NCBI GenBank assembly: GCA_026745465.1 | Contig: JACYXH010000022.1 | Location: 92,001 to 156,000 of the forward strand | DNA length: 64,000 nt | DNA from: Lota lota | Taxonomy: Eukaryota; Chordata; Actinopteri; Gadiformes; Lotidae | Direction of reading: 5' to 3' | Shown: one piece after another, positions 23,301-35,565 of the stretch | How positions within the stretch are numbered: the first letter of the stretch is position 1 | Layout of the letters: each line of letters starts with the position of its first letter | Notes under the pieces: generated by a model | Told to the model about the DNA's origin: nothing | Seen by the model: the letters and a program-made list of their open reading frames with translations, nothing else | Database searches by the model: none | Translations under genes and position numbers: made by a program

Positions 23301-26300
23301 GTAAAATAAAGTGTGACCAGAATTATTTACATCCTTTGATTTCCATTTCTCAGACGCTTGCAAATTAGTGACAATAGGTTTCCTATGTAATCTCTGACAT
23401 CCATTTTATTTTTGCCATCAACAGCTCAACTACAATTAACAGCATCAAAGATTAGCTGTTTTAGTTTTTTGGTGTATATTTGTTTTTCTATTTTCATTAG
23501 CTTATGAATTATTCACATAGGAGAACATTGGTTAATAGTTTTGTAATCGGGGGACGATGAAGACCAATTTACATCCTATGATTTCCTTTTCTAAGATCCT
23601 TTCTTTTAATGCAAATAAGTGCCAGGGTACGAAGGTTTAATCAGTTTTCCCATCAAAGTCCAAAAAGGAATAAACGATAAAACAGGTCCATTTTCAATTT
23701 CTCTCTATTAAACCAAAAACAGACTTCAAAGTCCCTCAAAGGTTGGAGTATTTGATTTCACGGTTTCTCATTCCTGAAATAAGGTGCTTAATACCCAAAT
23801 CGTTTGGAGCCATGCAGTCATGAGATCTACTCTGATGTGTATTCGATATTAATTAGGGTTAAGACTGTTTGATATTTTGGCAATTTGAATCGTAGCCTAA
23901 TACCTTTGTAGCAAAGGTCAATGCTACACGCCAGCTAGGTGGCTGCCACACTCTCTCTCTTGGGCTCCTTCCAACAAAAGACGCAGGGTGGTGATGTGAA
24001 AGCCGGTTTATTGTAAGTTTTGCAGGTCATAAACATGGCAAGTGTGATCAACTGCCATGCAGGAGATCTCCCGAGTATGTGTGTGGAGATGGCACAACAG
24101 GTGTGCAGCCTCACCCAGCCCCAAAGTCCAATCAGACTCGGCCAGGTGAGGCTGCTTAAACCAGTTATCATCCACACATACTCCCACAGCCTTATAAATG
24201 GTAATAAAAAAGGTTACTTATTTAAAAGACTATTGTGCTCAACTGTGTCAAAAGCCATAAGTCATAAAGAGTTCAGCACAATGTCAACATTATTAACCTC
24301 GATAAAGGCACGGAGTCAGCGAGTTTACCAATCATTTTAGATCAACAGGATAGTTTAATATAGGCCAATAATTATTGAGATCATTGGTATCACCACCCTT
24401 ATGCAAAGGAACTACCTGGGCTGTTTCCATAACAGTGGAATCTTACCAGTAGTGTTTCACTGTTTTCCAAAATCTCTCTCCATTAGTTGGAAAATGACGA
24501 CAGTAGATTTAGCCTTCCTATCCATCCTAAGGTCATCCTGTATCTGCCTTCTGAACGTCTGCTCGTCAGCTGGAGTTCCAGTAGCCCGTGCAGTACACCA
24601 CACTTTGTTTCTATAGCGAGGAGATAGAGACAGCTCCCGTGAACACCATGGGTTTGACCTGTTTTTTATTCTACAGGTCTTAAGTGGATCTGGCATAGAA
24701 GAGGTTCATTCAACTCTTGAATTCTGTAAATCATAAAAAGAAAGTCCCGCTCATTTTAGTTTTTAAAAATGTATTTTAGGATTGTTTTGGTATTTCTGAT
24801 GCAGACTATTGGGCAGTGGTCACTGATATCCAGAGAGAGGACACCAGAGGCAGAGTAGTTTGGGGTTTGATAGTAAGAATGAGGTCTAGCAGTGTGGATT
24901 CATCAGGGTTTCTCATGTTTGGTCTTCTTGGTTTGGACATGAGTTGGGATAGATTTAGTTGTAGACAGATGTCTTATAGCTTGTCAGAGTCAACCATTAA
25001 TATTGATATCAGATATTTGATCCTGATGAATGTCCCTTCCCTTGAAGTAATTTTGTGTGAATCACCCCGGTGTTGTGTGATCACTAATGAGCGTTCTCAT
25101 TTCAGCTTAACCCAAAGTTTCTCCACACCAACTCTACCAGTCACACCTGGCCCTTCAGTGCTATTGCTGAACTCATAGGTGAGTCCTCCTGTAACTTTTG
25201 GTTTATGTGGCAGCATACATTAGTTTGAGTTTCTGGTTTGTAGAAGTGTGCTTTAAGTTGCCTAGAACCGGAAATACACTGAACATCTGACAGAAGGCCA
25301 AATGTTTACCAGAGACCTTCACAAATGCAGAGAATTTCTTTCTTCAAAATGTCTTTCAGCTAATTACAATATAGCAGCCATTTTATGTTTGTATAGACTT
25401 GAATTGAATAGTTTTTTCGTTATATTCTCCTTAATCCTTGCCGTAGACAATGCATATGATATTGATGCCAAAGAGATATGGATCGATAAAACCCAGATCA
25501 AAGACCAGGAGTGTCTAACCTTCATGGATAATGGAAACGGACTCAGCTATGACATGATGCATCAGATGCTCAGGTGATAGTTGATCATTTACAATATCTA
25601 TGATTATTTATAATATCACACCATCAGTGAATTCAGTTTATTCCTGACCGTGTCATGAGTTTAGTGGTTAATGCATGAACATATTTTCCCTTATAGCTTC
25701 GGATTCAGCGACAAAAAAGCTGTGAACAACATACATCCCATTGGAATGTATGGCAACGGTTTCAAGTCTGGCTCAATGCGTCTGGGCCAGGATGCCATCG
25801 TTTTATCCAAATCAAAGACTGACCTGTGTGTTGGCATGCTGTCACAGACTTACCTAAAGAAGACCAGAGCCGAGCAGATCACTGTGCCTATCATCAGCAT
25901 TAAGAAACCAGAAGCAAATAAGTATATCCTTTTGAGCTTGTCAAATGGGTCTCAACTGTGTTCCTGGTCATTGCTGTTGTGGGTTTTTGATCACTGTTAT
26001 CATGAAGTAATTACTGTGGATATGTTAATCAAGTCATATTTGGTTCCTTCGCTAGGGCCTTATTAGGGGATATTAGTTATATTTGATTTTAGTATTTTTT
26101 TATTTGATTATAATTGTTAGCCATTACCTTGCTCTGGCTTTCCAACATGAGAAATGGTTCATAATGTAATAATATTGTTCAGTTTGGATCTGGTTTCCCC
26201 TGCTATGACACCGATGTGAAAGGGGTCTGCTGGGTCCAAAGTGAGGAGAATATCGGTTATATCCACCAGGCCTAGTAAGAACTTCCTTGACCCGAGTGAC

Positions 26301-29300
26301 TACTCAGTGTGTTGGAGGAGCACAGGGCCAGTCTGGAGGACATACTGGACCACTCACCCTTCAACACTCAGGAAGAGCTGCTTACTGAGCTCCAAAACAT
26401 CGAGTCCACCTGCTCCAGCACCGGGACCCGGATCATCATCTGGAACCTCCGCAGGTCTGGGTTTATCCCCATAGTTACAGGCTCATCTGAAGGACCATTA
26501 ACGCTTTAAAGACCCAGTGAACCCAAAAGCACTTTTTTTTGTTTTAAATGTGGTAATTTGTCTTATATGATCGTCAACATGGTAATCTTTGCCGTTTTAT
26601 CACTGTTACTGAAATAAGTCCCCAACTTAGAGAAAAAAAGGGGTAAAATCCTATGCTTTTGCCATTATCCCCAAAACACTATGTGAACACTCCCCTCTGC
26701 TGAACGCAGGTGGCATTATTTTCGTGACGTCAGACTAACTTTTCCGAGGTAGTCTGACGTCACGACCAAGGGGCCCCGGCGGCGCGGTCTGTGTGGACGT
26801 GTGGAGCTCTGTCTGGGCAGCGGTTGACTGCAGTGTCCCCCGAGAAAGTTGGGCTTTTCGGACACTTATTGTATCACGCCACGGTGTGTGTGGATGGTGA
26901 AGCTCCATCTGAGCAGCGATTTATTTAATGTCCGCGTCCGAGGGGGGGCGGGGGGGGGGTTAGGCTTCCCGGACACCTATAGTATATCGCTATGGTGTGT
27001 AGCGCATTTCATATACAACATCGCTTATTATAACGCTCATAACAGTTACACAACAACGGTACTAAAAGGTATCATAAAGTTGGCGTGGATCGTAAGCATG
27101 GGGATAACACGCCCCCGTCTTTCCTAAACTCTCAGCTCAAAAAGTATTTTTTTTTAATCACAGTGTTCGAATTGCAGCTGAAACTGTGGGTTCACTGGCT
27201 CTTTAAGCCCCCAGAACACGGCCATGTCGGGACATAAAACATGGTGGTGAGAGACACAAAATAATGTGCTTGAATTCTGTGGCCAAAATATACATATTCA
27301 GGCCTTTAATACAAAGGGAGTAAAATATACAGCCGCTGTACTTTCAATATATATAATACGGCCTTTATAGCCACATTAAACCCCACATCTCAAGTTTGAA
27401 AGTATATCATATCAGATATTGGATATTCAACAGATATTGACGCTCCAAATCACAGCGGTGTGCCTCGGGGAGCTAAAGACGCAGTCACCGGTAGGAGTCC
27501 CGTGTGTCTAGCGGTGCACGTCTGCCCAGGAGACGGTCGGGGAGCAGCACTACTCTATAGAGCCATCGTTCGGTCAATATTTCCACACAAGTGGCGAATT
27601 ACAAAGAACCCCGCCCTAAACAATAGCCTAACTAAAACGCCATTAACCCGGATACGTCTCGCGTTACAAAATGTCTGGAATGGATTCATATCGCTGATTA
27701 GAAGTGGATCCCGCCACAGTAACCGTAAAAAGCGGGTGAAGAACAGAGTGGCCAGTGGCGCCCCGGTGTGGTGTAACATAGACTAGATAATACAGGCTGA
27801 ACGTACTTTCCATACGTGTACATTGGTGGAAACTATAGCTGACTTAGACAATGTCATACATGCTTCAATGACTTCTATCACCAGCAGCTCAGCTTTAGTT
27901 TTTTCATTATTTTTTAACACAAATATCGTCATACTCTGTATACTGGTGAAATGTCAGGAAGGTATAAAAAAATAGATACCGCCCAAGCCTAATCCACATT
28001 GGCATTGGTTTACTTGAAAATACTTCAAATTAAAGCTAATTATGTTAGGTAAGAATATTTATATTATAATATTTATAATATTTATACATATTAAGATAAC
28101 TACCACAGGATTGATTTGTAATAAGTTACTATTTAGAATGTTTATATAAAGACTATTGCAAGAACAGTTAATCTTCTTTCATCTATTTGTATCTGCCATC
28201 TTTATTTCTTTATTTTCATTATAGGACATCTGCAGGACATATGGAGTTTGATTTCACCACAGACCGCTATGATATCCGCATTCCCTCTGATGTCCTTGAA
28301 TCAACGACTGAACCATACCAAAGACCAGAGAGAGCAGACTCGTCCGTCCCTGAGAGTAACTTGTCGTTGCGTGTAAGTAGTAGCGACCTCGGCTGACCCC
28401 ATGGCACACGTAAACAGCCTGTAGTTCTGGGGGAAGACCCCACATACCGAATGCAGAGAATGGGATCAGACGTTCATGATGCAACATTAACTGTGATCAA
28501 GATATTAAGATGACAGTATTTCTGAGACCAGTTTAAGAATTTTATGGTAAATGTTAATGTTAACATTTTGAACATTTTATATGAAGATTTATAAGAAAAC
28601 CTGATATCTGCGTTGTAAAATGTTACGTACTGAAGCACTTTGTAAAGAAAGAATAAATAAAATGTATTCACCAATAAATACAATTATTACTTATGACACT
28701 TTACAAGAAATATCATTTATTGGCTTAGTTGCTGTTGTATTAGTGATATTGTATCAGCATACTTGTATGTGTCTATGAAAGGTTGTATTTAGTTTTGTAT
28801 CTATACTTATGAACGTAGGCATACTGCAGCATCCTCTACATGAAGCCTCGTATGCAGATCGACATTCGAGGACAGAAGGTGGAGACTCAGCTCAACTCAG
28901 AGAGCCTTGAATATATCAAAAACTGCACCTATATGCCCATGTTTGTGGTATCCTTTTAGTCCACAGACACACAAACGTTCCAGCTTCTTCTTGCAGAAGA
29001 AATAATTTATTCTCTGCGTTTATCCCAGGAACAGTGAGCAAACTTTACCAAGTTAATTCTTTGCATTTAACCCAGAAGTGTGCTGCCACACAGTGAAGTG
29101 CCCAGGAATCAATTCAACAGTTTTAGCATGCTTGTCTTGGTTATGGGAAGGCCAGGAGCTAGTGTTCTGTGGTTATGTGTTATGGTGTGGGGGAAACCAG
29201 AGCACCCAGGTTAAACACAGTGGAAAACCCTCCTGATGGAGCCCAGGACCTTCTGACTGTGAGGCAGCAATGCTTAGGGATGGGTACCGAAACCCGGTAT

Positions 29301-29573
29301 CAAACAGGCCCCGAGTACAAATTATTAAAGACCGTAGTATCGATCAGCTCCGGTGTTATTGGTTCTGCTCTTGGTACTCAAGAAATTAAGAAAATATATA
29401 TATTATTGCTACATAAATGTTATCCTGCACATTTTATCTCACCAACTCCGTTTGTATCATGCAATACGATTTAAACATTCGTCTATGATGCATTTTTGCC
29501 CTTCCGAATTCAAGAGAGATCTCTCTCTCTCGGAGCACCTGTGTGTGAGCCGGGCGGCAGCTCTATAACTAGT

Positions 29574-29660
<87 letters not shown>

Positions 29661-32230
29661 CCAATGGCGGAAAGAACTAAACGTTCAAAAGTGTGGTAAC
29701 ATTTCACTAAAGTTGACGCTGACAATGCTCGTTGCCTCAAGTGCAACAAGTCTTTTTCACGTAAGAGCGGAAACACGAGCGATATGCAAAACATCTAGCA
29801 AAGGTGAATGTCATACAGGCGGAGAAATGTTTTCAACAGCGTAGCTCGTAGTACATCATCAGGTATGCTAGCAGCTTAGAGCCCACACACGGAGTTAAAT
29901 GAATAATGCGAACAAGGGTTAATGATTAAAAGTAACCATTAGGCTGCTGATTGTTTAGCTATGGTGGCGTTCATAAATTAAATCTGAAATGCTCTAAAAC
30001 TATTAATACGGCACAAGAAAAATTCCTGCATCACATTTGTTTGTGTTCGAATTTGATCTGAAATAACGGGTTAACTTATTTATTGTTGTTAACCTGACAT
30101 TTATCAGCACAATATACTTACATTTACATCTGTTTAAGGTGGATTTTGTCAATTGTATATAATGCTGGATAGTTTAATGAATAATAATGCATCATATTTA
30201 ATCTATTATGTTTTGAGAGTAAAATCTATGACACTGTGTTAAAAAACAACAAAAAGAACTGATAAGAGTATCGTTAACGTACCGGATCGATAAGCAGTAT
30301 CGATAAGAGTAGTAGTACCGTTCAAATCATAACGATGCCCATCCCTTCTAACCACTGTGTCACCCAACATCACAACATGCGTCAGAGAAACAGATTTTCA
30401 CAATAGCCATCTTGACAAATAGTGTGTGTTAAAATTTTTTTTGCATCAAATGTTTTTCATTCTGGGGGAAGTCTACATCAGTCTTCCTGGTCCACATTGT
30501 TCCTTAAGACCCGTTCTAGAATGAAATTATCCCTATCACCTTTGGCTACAACAAGATGAGCAAAGATCAATATGGCATCATGATGTACTACAAGAACCGA
30601 CTCATCAAGGTGGATCATAGTGTGGGCTGTCTGCGAAAGGTGAGTGCGTGCTTCTGTGCGATATAAAAAAAGCCTTTTTATTACTTTTTAATATTCATAC
30701 TTTGGTGTTTGTTGTGGTAAACGATGGTGTATGTGGTCCTAACAGGCTAACAATGGCATCGGAGTCATTGGTGTGATTGAGTGTAATTTTCTGAAACCGA
30801 CTCACAACAAACAGGACTTCGACTACAGTGACGAGTACAGGTAAGGCCTGTACTGTAATGGGGATAAAATCGATGTCAAAATCTTGAATTTGTTTTTGAC
30901 AGTTATCATGCTGTGTTTAGTTATTTACTATCAGCCCTGCCTTATTTTGCCCTGCCTCTTTTTCCCCTGCCTGCTTAATTTGATGGTTACTTTGTAGTCT
31001 AAATGTGTTTGGAGTACAAAGTGAAAGGTCTACCAGGTTAATGTAACAATTCACTCACTACGACTTTTTAATCTGCATTTAGCTGTAATGCAAAAATAAA
31101 TTTTAAAAATAAATAAAAAAATAAAATAAATCTTTAAAATAAATCATCAGTACATATTAGTATACTACTTACTGTTACTATTTTGTCAGTTAGCAGACAT
31201 CTTTCTACAAAGCGACAAGCAGTTATTTCAGATGTCTTTATGGGCTGGAAGAGGTTAGGATCTGGCTCTAGAGTGCCTACATGTAGACTGTCTTTATTGG
31301 GGTTTGAGCCCAGAACCTCTGGTCAACCCCCCTAACCACTACACTGTCCCTCTTTTCAAGACACAAGTCTGATTTTTTTTTTGTTTGTTTTACAGGAAAA
31401 CTACCAGAAATGTGGCAGACAAGTTAAGACATTACTGTAAAGAATTGAGGTACAGGATTAGGAGAAACATCCCAAGCGATACCATTCCCTTTGAGGAAAC
31501 AACGTGAGTCCACGTACACCCCTCAATGTTGCTTCACTTCACTTTATCATCTTTGAAAATATGATCATGTCAATTGTCACGTAGATATTTTTGACATAAA
31601 TGTTTTTGTTTACTGTAGAATGAAAAGGCGGCAGCCTACGACTCCACAAAGCCTATCCAAAAGAAAGAAGCAAAATAGTGACGAGAGAAATGTAGACGTG
31701 CCCAGGAACCTGAGAAGCACTACGTACCCACCAACCCCTAACCTAGCCTATACTAACGAGATGGAGAAACTGCTCTTAAAGGTATGCTAGTTTGATTTAG
31801 TAGGTTGCTGGTGACTTGCCTTTTCTTATGCTTTTCAGTGCCCAGTTTAATCCTGAGTTTCTCTGTGAACCTGACAATAAAGTACTTAAAATTGAGGTGA
31901 GGTAAATAATCTTGTTGCAATGAAATGTGTCTTGTGTATAAATGTTCGTTGAAGAATGATTGTGAGAAGGCCTGTGAAGCCCTTTGAGACCACAACCGTG
32001 ATGGACTTTTATACAAATAAAATCAACACTACTTGTTAGTTGTTAGAACATCAAACACCATGTCATTCCCCATTAGGTGAAGCAGTTGGAGGAGGAGAAG
32101 ACCAGCATTTCTGCCGAGTGTGAAAATACCAAGTCAAGGTTAGTCGCTCTCGCTCTCTCTCTTACTCACATACATACATACATACATACATACATACATA
32201 CATACATACATACATACATACATACATACA

Positions 32231-32263
<33 letters not shown>

Positions 32264-32777
32264 TGTAGATATATATATTTTTTTAAATGGTACACAATAT
32301 GTATTATTATATTTCTGTCTCTCGTCAAATCTGGAACAGTCTGGTTAAATTGGAGGAGGAGAATGAAGAGACCAAGTCAAGGTTAGTGTTTCGCTCTCTC
32401 GCTTTCTCTTATTGTAAATCTAGATCTATTATGAAAAAATGGTACACAATGTGCATTATCATATTTTTGTCTCTTGTCTGGAACAGTCTGACAGAGCTCC
32501 AAACAAGGGTACAGCAGTTGGAGGAGGAGAAAGCAAGCATTTCTGCCGAGCATGAAGAGACCAGGTCAAGGTTAGTCTCTCTCACTCACTCACTCACTCA
32601 CTCACTCACTCACTCACTCATTGTAAATCTAGATCTATTATAAAAAAGGAACACAATATGTATTATTATATTTCTGTCTCTTGTCAACTCTGGAACAGTC
32701 TGATAGAGCTCCAAAACAAATGGGCAGGCCTTGTCAACATGATCACGCCAAATGAACTACGAGTGCAACCTCATTGA
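20322..32777 (+). CDS. morc3: MORC3-like copy C: complete ATPase and coiled coil, CW domain lost
   Basis: Exons 20322-20363, 25106-25178, 25447-25573, 25697-25921, 26308-26454, 28225-28372, 28819-28947, 30520-30639, 30746-30840, 31396-31503, 31619-31781, 32077-32138, 32340-32381, 32487-32570, 32699-32777 (TGA). Sum 1644 nt, 547 codons plus stop, phases all consistent. Exon 1 encodes [14 protein letters not shown], like the start of vertebrate MORC3. ATPase motifs: [13 protein letters not shown] (two residues shorter than B), [20 protein letters not shown]. Exon 10 is followed directly by a short form of exon 17 because a deletion removed exons 11-16, including CW. Exons 7, 8 and 10 are the most diverged of all copies ([34 protein letters not shown]). 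The tail has four small coiled-coil exons. Likely an expressed, CW-less MORC; AATAAA at 33658 is a candidate polyadenylation signal. Confidence 0.85.
23907..24188 (-). mobile_element. Reverse-orientation solo LTR in copy C intron 1
   Basis: Reverse complement of the same LTR family as 19134-19472: begins TGTAGCAAAGG and ends ACATACTCCCACA on the + strand. Flanks ACCTT and GCCTT suggest a degraded 5-bp target duplication. Copy D has the same insertion at 49664-49945, so it predates the C/D duplication; the B region lacks this part of intron 1. Confidence 0.7.
24190..24740 (-). pseudogene. LINE reverse transcriptase relic (minus strand)
   Basis: Minus-strand translation gives [19 protein letters not shown] and [13 protein letters not shown] followed, with frameshifts, by pieces resembling [13 protein letters not shown] and FDTVEHNSL, the linker and first RT blocks of fish L2/Rex/CR1-type LINEs. 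No intact frame. Duplicated in copy D intron 1 at about 49950-50500. Confidence 0.6.
25106..26454 (+). CDS. morc3: Copy C exons 2-5: GHKL ATPase core
   Basis: N-box split over exons 2/3 (AELI | [15 protein letters not shown]), G1 box [12 protein letters not shown], lid [15 protein letters not shown] and [10 protein letters not shown] all present. Exon 3 is 127 nt against 133 in B: two codons lost just after DNAYD, frame kept. This region of C is nearly identical to B and D, while exons 6-10 of C diverge more, suggesting gene conversion over the ATPase exons. Confidence 0.87.
26510..27202. mobile_element. TTAA-flanked palindromic element in copy C intron 5
   Basis: Ends AGACCCAGTGAACCCA and TGGGTTCACTGGCTCT form an inverted repeat flanked on both sides by TTAA. 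It carries a GC-rich core with a 16-bp inverted repeat, each arm holding a canonical CRE palindrome TGACGTCA (26725-26732 and 26755-26762). Present only in C; B and D have the SINE-rich intron instead. TTAA target duplication fits piggyBac-type non-autonomous elements. No transposase frame seen. Confidence 0.7.
27203..28224. other. Rest of copy C intron 5
   Basis: 27203-27420 is homologous to the start of intron 5 in B and D (GGACATAAAA...CAAAGGGAG). 27420-27990 is unique in the window, GC-richer, and has an open frame of 108 codons at 27460 with no recognisable domain; probably another insertion. From about 28000 it returns to sequence shared with B and D just before exon 6. No gene supported. 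Confidence 0.5.
29576..29658. repeat. (CA)n microsatellite
   Basis: About 41 uninterrupted CA units inside the hAT-like element. Confidence 0.97.
29664..29799 (+). pseudogene. BED-type zinc finger relic of a hAT transposase
   Basis: From an ATG at 29664 the frame reads [11 protein letters not shown], stop, [31 protein letters not shown], then stop. The pattern W-x-HF...C-x2-C...GNTS matches the BED finger at the N-terminus of ZBED/hAT transposases. An internal stop replaces the residue after VW and the final His pair is lost, so it is dead. Confidence 0.7.
31504..31618. other. Deletion scar in copy C replacing exons 11-16
   Basis: After the exon 10 donor the sequence matches, within about 20 bp, the intron that in B and D follows exon 16 (TTCACTTTATCATCTTTGAAAATATGATC). 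The roughly 1.9 kb present in B between exons 10 and 17, including CW, is therefore deleted. Exon 10 (phase 2) still joins the short exon 17 (starts with 1 nt) in frame. Confidence 0.8.
32077..32777 (+). CDS. morc3: Copy C tail: amplified coiled-coil mini-exons
   Basis: Exons 32077-32138 ([20 protein letters not shown]), 32340-32381 ([13 protein letters not shown]), 32487-32570 ([27 protein letters not shown]) and 32699-32777 ([20 protein letters not shown]..., TGA). The first three share a LEEEKxSISAExExTKSR unit, begin or end on the same phase and are followed by the same GTTAGT donor and CTCTCT-rich intron start, so they arose by exon duplication. A (CACT)n tract follows the third (32579-32620). 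Confidence 0.8.
32167..32262. repeat. (ACAT)n tetranucleotide repeat
   Basis: About 24 ACAT units directly after the first coiled-coil mini-exon donor in copy C. In copy A the same tract is cut by the 224-bp TIR element. Confidence 0.95.
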
Positions 32778-34163
32778 GGGGATAATGGAACAGGTCCTCA
32801 GTAACAATGGTCCTACTTCGCACTAGTACCATTGACCCATGTTGGTTACTACAATTATGGATGCAGAGAGAATATGTAAATAGCATATGTTTTATATAGT
32901 GAAGGGACTATCATTGGAATCTATGTTTATAAAGCAGTTTGGGGTAAACTCCCCACCTATCTCCCCTCACTGCTTTCCAGGTAGATCAATAGACATAAAA
33001 CAAGGTCACAACATTCGATGTCCTTTAGAGTCCCACGGGTGCGTTTGGATTGTGGCAAAGACAGCGTTTAGCTATGATATACCGAGCAGTTGGCTAGGCT
33101 CCAGGATGACCTTGGCCTGAAGGAGTTAGTCCCCATTCCAGCTTTATAACCTTTTTTAATTATTTTTGCTAATGTTTTGATAACTCTTTCGTGTTTGGTA
33201 ATTTAGTGTTTTTATTGATAATGTTTTTATGTCTACTGTTTGTAACTGCATGGCATTGTTAATATTGTTCTGTAATGTAGGGCACTGCTGTTACAGAGAA
33301 AAATTTTTTAATCGATTTTATGAAACAACACATTTTATTGGTAAGATGGGACATATGGTATTTTCTTTTTGTTTATTCATAAAGGGCAATGGTATTGAAT
33401 TTATTCGGTTTGTGTGCTGATTGTTCATAATTACCAATATGTTAAAAACGTCCTTTACTTTTCTATATCAAGTTTGTGTGTTGGATCTTTAGTTTTTTCC
33501 AAAGCTTAGCATGCCTCATTCCCAGCTGCCCTCCCTGACCATTGATCCCTTATCGGACAAGGCAAACGTCCATAGTCTGAACGATGCATTTGGCTTTGGC
33601 CTTTTCATAGAGTGTTCAACATGTTTGCTTTTGCTTAAACTGCACATTTGCAATCATAATAAAGATTGAACAAATATTTTCGCTTAATGCCGTTTAAAAA
33701 AAAGATTTTAACAAAGTGTGTTTTCTTTTTCTTCTTCCTGTGTTGACTTTAGAGTACAGGCTACATTGTGATTGTGCTCTCTACACGACCTTCTACACAA
33801 ACGCCACGTTCTGAACTAAATACGCTGAGTAAACTTGGGTAGCGTTAAATGTTTTTCTAAAGACGAATGATGGATCAGATGGCATGCTCATGGTTGGTTT
33901 GAAGCAGGAGGGATTGACACTTAGGCTGGCAAAGATGAGTAGATATTTCTAAGAAGAACGTAATTCATGTATGTCCAAATAAACCGTGATCTATTGCCAA
34001 ATATCTGATCTTTATGAGCTGGAAGAGGTTAGGATCTGGCTCTAGAGTGCCTACATGTAGACTGTCTTTATTGGGGTTTGAGCCCAGAACCTCTGGTCAA
34101 CCACCCTAACCACTACACTGTCCCTTTTATCAAGACACAAGTCTGACTTTTTTTGTTTTACAG
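32778..34163. other. 3' flank of copy C and junction to C'
   Basis: 32778-33530 is the class I 3' flank (also after A and C'). At about 33625 the homology to the spacer block stops; AATAAA at 33658-33663 is a candidate poly(A) signal for C. 33670-34010 is unique. From about 34012 the sequence is intron 9 of the MORC3 unit (a minus-strand SINE fragment), leading into exon 10 of C'. No promoter or exon 1-9 sequence is seen here. Confidence 0.7.
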
Positions 34164-35565
34164 AAACGCTATCAGAAATGTTGCAACCAAGTTAGAAGAA
34201 TACTGTAAAGAAATTCGGTTCAAGAGAAAGAAGAGCAACCCCAGCGATAACGTGCCCGTTGAGGAAACAGAGTGAGTCCACAATCACAGCGTTTTGAGTA
34301 CTTTAAATATGGTTATAAGAAAGTCCAAGTTACCTGTATGATCTTTAATGGCTGCAGCTAAATGTATCTCATGTTAACTGTTAGAACTTTATTCATTCAC
34401 TGCACCCTCATACTGTGATACTTGTGGTTTTGTCAAGTTGAGCATCCCAACGTTGTCTACTGTCACTGGAGGCTCTTATGAGGACGTTGCTGATAATTGG
34501 AGTGGTTCTGTGTTCCTGTGTTCTACAGAAAACGTCCGGATCAGAACTGGGCCCAGTGTGACGAGTGTCAGCATTGGCGGAGGCTGCCGAATGGAATTAA
34601 CATGGAGAAACTTCCTGAAGAGTGGTTCTGCTACATGAACCCCGACCCTCAGTTCAGGTCAGGATAGCTGAATGGTTCTGGGTTTGATCCTCGATGTGGA
34701 CACACTGCCAGTAGGCCACTTTACCAAGAGGTCTTTGGGCATCAAGATGCCTTAATGCCAATCTATTTGAATTAACTATAAGTCGCTCTGGATAAAAGCA
34801 TCTACTGAAATACTAAATGAGCAAAGACATTTTCAGCAACATGTGCCTTCCTTGAAATGAAGGGATAGTTTAAATCCATATGCATCCACCACTACAGTAC
34901 ACACAAGCCACCTGTACATTTAGATTGGTAATTAAAAATGTATGTTAAAATATATTTATTGATCCTTAAAAATCCAAGAGGATTATTAGCATATTGAATG
35001 ATGAATGCAGATTGAAATAATTAGCTCTAGGGGACATAATCATCAATATAACATTTATATTGTTATACATTCACATCTCATCTCATTCAGGCGCTGTGAG
35101 ACGAAGGAAGAGCCAGAGGACTCTGATTCTGAGCAGCCCACAAACCTGAAGACCTATAAAATACAGTAGGCTCCATATTTAGCATTACTTCTTCAGTTAG
35201 CCTGGTAAACTAACTCGACTTGTACATTTTTTCTCAGTCAAAATCAAAGGTTATTCAGAATTCAGAATAGTACAGGTCACCTGTATGTGGTCTTATAGGG
35301 ACATCCAGAACACTGTACATTGACTGACCTTGGCATTTCTGACAATTGTATTGTTTATGTTAACAGGGAGAGGGAGGACAAAAAGAGACAAGATGAGATG
35401 AAAGAATTTAAAGAGGTAAAGAAAATGTCTTCAGATATACATGCTTAATTATATTTTGTATCATTATCATAATAATGATGAATGTTTATTATATACTTAA
35501 ATCATAAAAGCATAGGTAGATTGAAAAAAGTTTGATGAGAAAAGGTGGTAACCTTTAATCATCAA

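Larger units (their letters stand above)
20364..25105. other. Copy C intron 1: duplicated non-coding block with retroelement relics
   Basis: 4.7 kb, repeated in D (45347-50864). 21090-21420 is the truncated form of an LTR-like repeat that is fuller in D (46073-46596). Several degenerate units (TTTACATYC..GATTTCCATTTCTGAGA) start near 22376, 23320 and 23550; they resemble the unit at 19650-19935 upstream of exon 1. 22940-23230 has recurring TCTAATTA motifs. A reverse solo LTR lies at 23907-24188 and a minus-strand LINE RT relic at 24190-24740. No host exon seen. Confidence 0.65.
29274..30345. mobile_element. hAT-like element with BED-finger relic, inserted in a SINE in copy C intron 7
   Basis: Begins TAGGGATGGGTACCGAA and ends GATGCCCATCCCT, an imperfect terminal inverted repeat of a type common in fish hAT-like elements. 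It splits the intron 7 SINE that is continuous in A, B and D (compare 10975-11000). It holds a (CA)n tract (29576-29658) and, from 29664, a relic of a BED zinc finger. Target duplication is not clear. Confidence 0.65.

Noticed and set aside
27460-27786. 108-codon frame in copy C intron 5
   Set aside because: No recognisable domain, no paralogue in B or D, and inside a unique insertion-like segment.
32161-32270. CRISPR-like or satellite array
   Set aside because: Simple tetranucleotide repeat without spacers, in an animal intron.
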